A DNA stretch of 35,501 nt from Tagaea sp. CACIAM 22H2 (GTDB lineage Bacteria; Pseudomonadota; Alphaproteobacteria; CACIAM-22H2). The DNA is taken from NCBI GenBank assembly GCA_014444615.1, contig PVXE01000045.1, forward strand, positions 1 through 35,501, written 5' to 3'. Within the stretch, counting starts at the first letter, position 1. The number at the start of each line of letters is the position of its first letter. Positions 33,265 through 35,501 of this stretch are shown here, in pieces. Under the pieces are notes generated by a model that was given only the letters and a program-made list of their open reading frames with translations, had not been told where the DNA came from and made no database searches. The position numbers and the translations under genes are program-made.

Positions 33265-34425
33265 ATGAAAGTCGCGATCCCGAAAGAACGCCGCGCCTAC
33301 GAAGCCCGCGTCGCCACGACGCCGGATGCGATCAAACGCATGAAGCCGTTGGGCCTGACCTTCCTGGTCGAGGCCGGCGCGGGGGAATCGGCCGCGATTA
33401 CCGACCAAGCCTTTATCGATGCGGGCGCCGAGATCGTATCGGACAACGCCGCGTTGCTGGGCCAAGCCGATATCGTGCTGAAAGTCGCGCGTCCGCTGAC
33501 GGCCGCCGAAGGCACGGACGAGCTTGCCGCCGTCAAACCCGGCACGGTGCTGATCTCGCAGCTCGACCCCTATCGCAATCGCGAGCAGGTCGCCGATTAC
33601 GCCAAGCGCGGCATCGTCGCCGTCGCGATGGAATTGGTGCCGCGCATCACCCGCGCGCAGTCGATGGACGTGCTGTCGAGCCAGGCGAACCTCGCCGGCT
33701 ACAAGGCCGTAATCGATGCCGCCGAACAGTTCGGCCGCGCCTTCCCGATGATGATGACGGCCGCCGGCACGGTCGCCCCGGCCAAGGTCATGGTCATGGG
33801 CGCGGGCGTGGCGGGCTTGCAGGCCATCGCGACCGCACGCCGCCTCGGCGCGGTCGTTTCCGCGACCGATGTGCGCTTGGCCGCCAAAGAACAGGTCGAA
33901 AGCTTGGGCGCCACGTTCGTCTTCGTCGACGACGAGGAAGCGCGCCAGGCCGAGACTTCGGGCGGCTACGCCAAGGAAATGTCCGATGCGTATAAGGCCA
34001 AGCAAGCGGCCCTGATCGCCGAAACGATCAAGAAGATGGACGTCGTGATCTGCACCGCGCAGATCCCCGGCCGTCCCGCCCCGCGCCTCGTGACCGACGC
34101 GATGGTCGCGTCGATGAAACCGGGCTCGATCGTCGTCGACCTCGCGGTCGAAACCGGCGGCAATTGCGAAGGCTCGGAAGTCGCGAAGATCGTCGTCAAA
34201 CACGGCGTGAAGATCGTCGGCTACGCCAACGTGCCCTCGCGCCTGGCCGTCGACGCCTCGTCGCTCTACGCGCGCAATCTCGCGGAGTACCTGAAGCTGA
34301 TCGTCCAAAAGGACGGCACGCTGAAACTCGACCGCGAGGACGAGATCGTCAAAGGCAGCCTGCTGACGCAGGACGGCCAAATCGTTCACGCCGCTTTCGC
34401 GCCCGCCCCGGCGGCCGCGCAGTAA
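33265..34425 (+). CDS. pntAA: NAD(P) transhydrogenase subunit alpha, part 1 (NAD(H)-binding)
   Basis: A 386-aa cytoplasmic domain I of the proton-translocating transhydrogenase, which makes NADPH from NADH using the proton gradient. The start [20 protein letters not shown] is typical of the alanine dehydrogenase/PntA fold. The NAD-binding Rossmann motif is [22 protein letters not shown], and the mobile loop region is [20 protein letters not shown]. The protein stops before the membrane part, which is encoded by the separate pntAB. This three-polypeptide form is known from Rhodospirillum rubrum and other alphaproteobacteria. pntAB starts 19 nt downstream after a GGGAG ribosome site. Confidence 0.96.
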   Translation: MKVAIPKERRAYEARVATTPDAIKRMKPLGLTFLVEAGAGESAAITDQAFIDAGAEIVSDNAALLGQADIVLKVARPLTAAEGTDELAAVKPGTVLISQLDPYRNREQVADYAKRGIVAVAMELVPRITRAQSMDVLSSQANLAGYKAVIDAAEQFGRAFPMMMTAAGTVAPAKVMVMGAGVAGLQAIATARRLGAVVSATDVRLAAKEQVESLGATFVFVDDEEARQAETSGGYAKEMSDAYKAKQAALIAETIKKMDVVICTAQIPGRPAPRLVTDAMVASMKPGSIVVDLAVETGGNCEGSEVAKIVVKHGVKIVGYANVPSRLAVDASSLYARNLAEYLKLIVQKDGTLKLDREDEIVKGSLLTQDGQIVHAAFAPAPAAAQ

Positions 34426-34444
34426 TCCAACGGGAGACAGAAAC

Positions 34445-34846
34445 ATGTCCGATCCCGCGACCCTCGCCAACCAGCTCGCCAACGACGCCGCGGCGCTTGC
34501 CCTGCGCGCCAAGGAGCTGGCCTTCACCACCGCCACGCAGACGGCCCCGCAAACGGCGGGCGTCGACGCGCTGACGATGGGCCTGACCGTCCTCGTCCTG
34601 GCCACTTTCGTCGGCTACTACGTCGTCTGGCGCGTGACCCCTGCCTTGCACTCGCCCCTGATGGCGGTGACCAACGCGATCTCCTCCGTCATCATCGTCG
34701 GCGCCTTGCTCGCCGCCGGCGCCTCGGCTGTCGGGTTCAGCCAGACGATGGGTTTCCTCGCGGTCGTGCTCGCCTCGGTGAACATCTTCGGCGGGTTCGT
34801 CGTGTCCCAGCGCATGCTGGGCAAGTTCAAGAAGAAGCAGAAGTGA
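34445..34846 (+). CDS. pntAB: NAD(P) transhydrogenase subunit alpha, part 2 (membrane)
   Basis: A 133-aa membrane subunit with about three or four helices: [36 protein letters not shown] and [24 protein letters not shown]. The middle [20 protein letters not shown] is the conserved PntA membrane motif. The N-terminal 40 residues are a soluble Ala-rich helix, a bit longer than in some homologues. It forms the channel with PntB. The basic end KFKKKQK is cytoplasmic. pntB begins 16 nt downstream with a GGAAGG ribosome site. Confidence 0.95.
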   Translation: MSDPATLANQLANDAAALALRAKELAFTTATQTAPQTAGVDALTMGLTVLVLATFVGYYVVWRVTPALHSPLMAVTNAISSVIIVGALLAAGASAVGFSQTMGFLAVVLASVNIFGGFVVSQRMLGKFKKKQK

Positions 34847-34862
34847 GCGGAAGGAACCAGCC

Positions 34863-35501
34863 ATGACCGCCACACTCTCCTCGCTTCTTTATCTCGCCGC
34901 GTCGATCTGCTTCATCATGAGCTTGCGCGGCCTCGCCAGTCCCGAGACCGCGCGCGGCGGCAATATCTGGGGCATCGTCGGCATGGCTATCGCCATCGCC
35001 ACGACCCTCGCGGCACCCGGCATGGGCAACTACGCCGTGATCGGCGCCGGCATCCTGATCGGCGGCGCCATCGGCACGTTCGTGGCGCTGCGCATCCAGA
35101 TGACCGCCCTGCCCCAGCTCGTAGCCGCGTTCCACTCGCTGGTCGGTCTCGCGGCCGTGTTCGTGGCCGCCGCGACGCTCTATTCGCCGCAAAGCTTCGG
35201 CATCGGCGTGCCGGGTGCAATCAAGGCCGCGTCGCTGATCGAAATGGCGCTGGGCACGGCGATCGGTGCGATCACCTTCACGGGCTCGGTCGTCGCCTTC
35301 GCGAAGCTCCAGGGTCTCGTCTCGGGCGCGCCGCTCCAGTTCCCGATGCAGCACCAGTTCAACGCGCTGCTGGGCATCCTGATCGTCGCCAATATCGTGT
35401 GGCTGTCGATGACCGGCAGCCCGGTCGCGTTCTGGACGCTGGTTGCGCTGTCGCTGGCGCTGGGCTTCCTGCTGATCCTGCCGATCGGCGGTGCGGACAT
35501 G
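34863..35501 (+). CDS. pntB: NAD(P) transhydrogenase subunit beta (N-terminal part; runs off the right edge)
   Basis: The first 213 codons of PntB, usually about 460 aa. This part holds the membrane domain: about seven helices such as LSSLLYLAASICFIMSLRGL, IWGIVGMAIAIATTLAAPG and LLGILIVANIVWLSMTG. Conserved family elements are SLRGLASPETARGGN, MTALPQLVAAFHSLVGLAAV (with the proton-pathway His in AFHS) and FTGSVVAFAKLQG. The last visible residues IGGADM lead into the NADP-binding domain, which lies outside the window. Confidence 0.96.
   Translation, partial: MTATLSSLLYLAASICFIMSLRGLASPETARGGNIWGIVGMAIAIATTLAAPGMGNYAVIGAGILIGGAIGTFVALRIQMTALPQLVAAFHSLVGLAAVFVAAATLYSPQSFGIGVPGAIKAASLIEMALGTAIGAITFTGSVVAFAKLQGLVSGAPLQFPMQHQFNALLGILIVANIVWLSMTGSPVAFWTLVALSLALGFLLILPIGGADM

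Overview
The window is high-GC DNA that is almost fully coding on both strands, with short intergenic gaps and many 1-8 nt gene overlaps. Gene content points to an alphaproteobacterium, most likely Rhodospirillales-like. It has a three-part proton-translocating transhydrogenase (pntAA-pntAB-pntB), an RcdA/DUF1465 cell-cycle protein, a class I (DhnA-type) aldolase next to thiE, an alphaproteobacterial-type flagellin, a ROSE RNA thermometer before an Hsp20 gene, and clustered GANTC (CcrM/GcrA-type) sites. This placement is inferred from the genes, not from a database search. I saw no IS element, prophage, CRISPR array, tRNA or rRNA.

Layout. (1) 1-3899, minus: yebC, ruvC, ruvA, ruvB, ybgC and the start of tolQ, the usual Holliday-junction/Tol-Pal order. 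(2) 4045-5498, plus: a secreted DUF302 protein coupled to a YeeE-type transporter. (3) 5495-8286, minus: DUF4164 protein, an unusually long ZapA, a 6S RNA with its own promoter, 5-formyl-THF cyclo-ligase and a YmdB-like phosphoesterase. (4) 8481-12233, plus: tkt, a HAD phosphatase and gap. (5) 12365-15372, plus: cytochrome b561, a 102-aa orphan, epmA and epmB. (6) 15362-16111, minus: a creatininase-family hydrolase. (7) 16234-19319, plus: class I fba, thiE, efp and suhB. The EF-P modification enzymes and their substrate therefore lie within about 5 kb.

(8) 19365-23117, plus: a Pro/Ala-rich OmpA-like protein, a MotA/TolQ-like channel subunit with a long tail, a MotB-like subunit with coiled coil and OmpA domain, and a CAP-domain protein. 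This looks like an uncharacterised ion-driven stator complex, distinct from the Tol system at the left edge. (9) 23122-26317, minus: frataxin, an MsbA-like ABC exporter and a lipoprotein of the alpha/beta-hydrolase fold that has lost its catalytic Ser and His. (10) 26495-27947: rpmE with a structured leader, rcdA (minus), and hsp20 behind an RpoH-type promoter and a ROSE-like thermometer. (11) 28006-32998, minus: a PilZ protein, a thioesterase, an alpha/beta hydrolase, metY with a structured leader, and a lone flagellin. (12) 33265-end, plus: pntAA, pntAB and partial pntB.

The least-explained items are the stator-like cluster, the degenerate hydrolase lipoprotein, the GANTC-dense zapA/tkt control region, and the metY and rpmE leaders.
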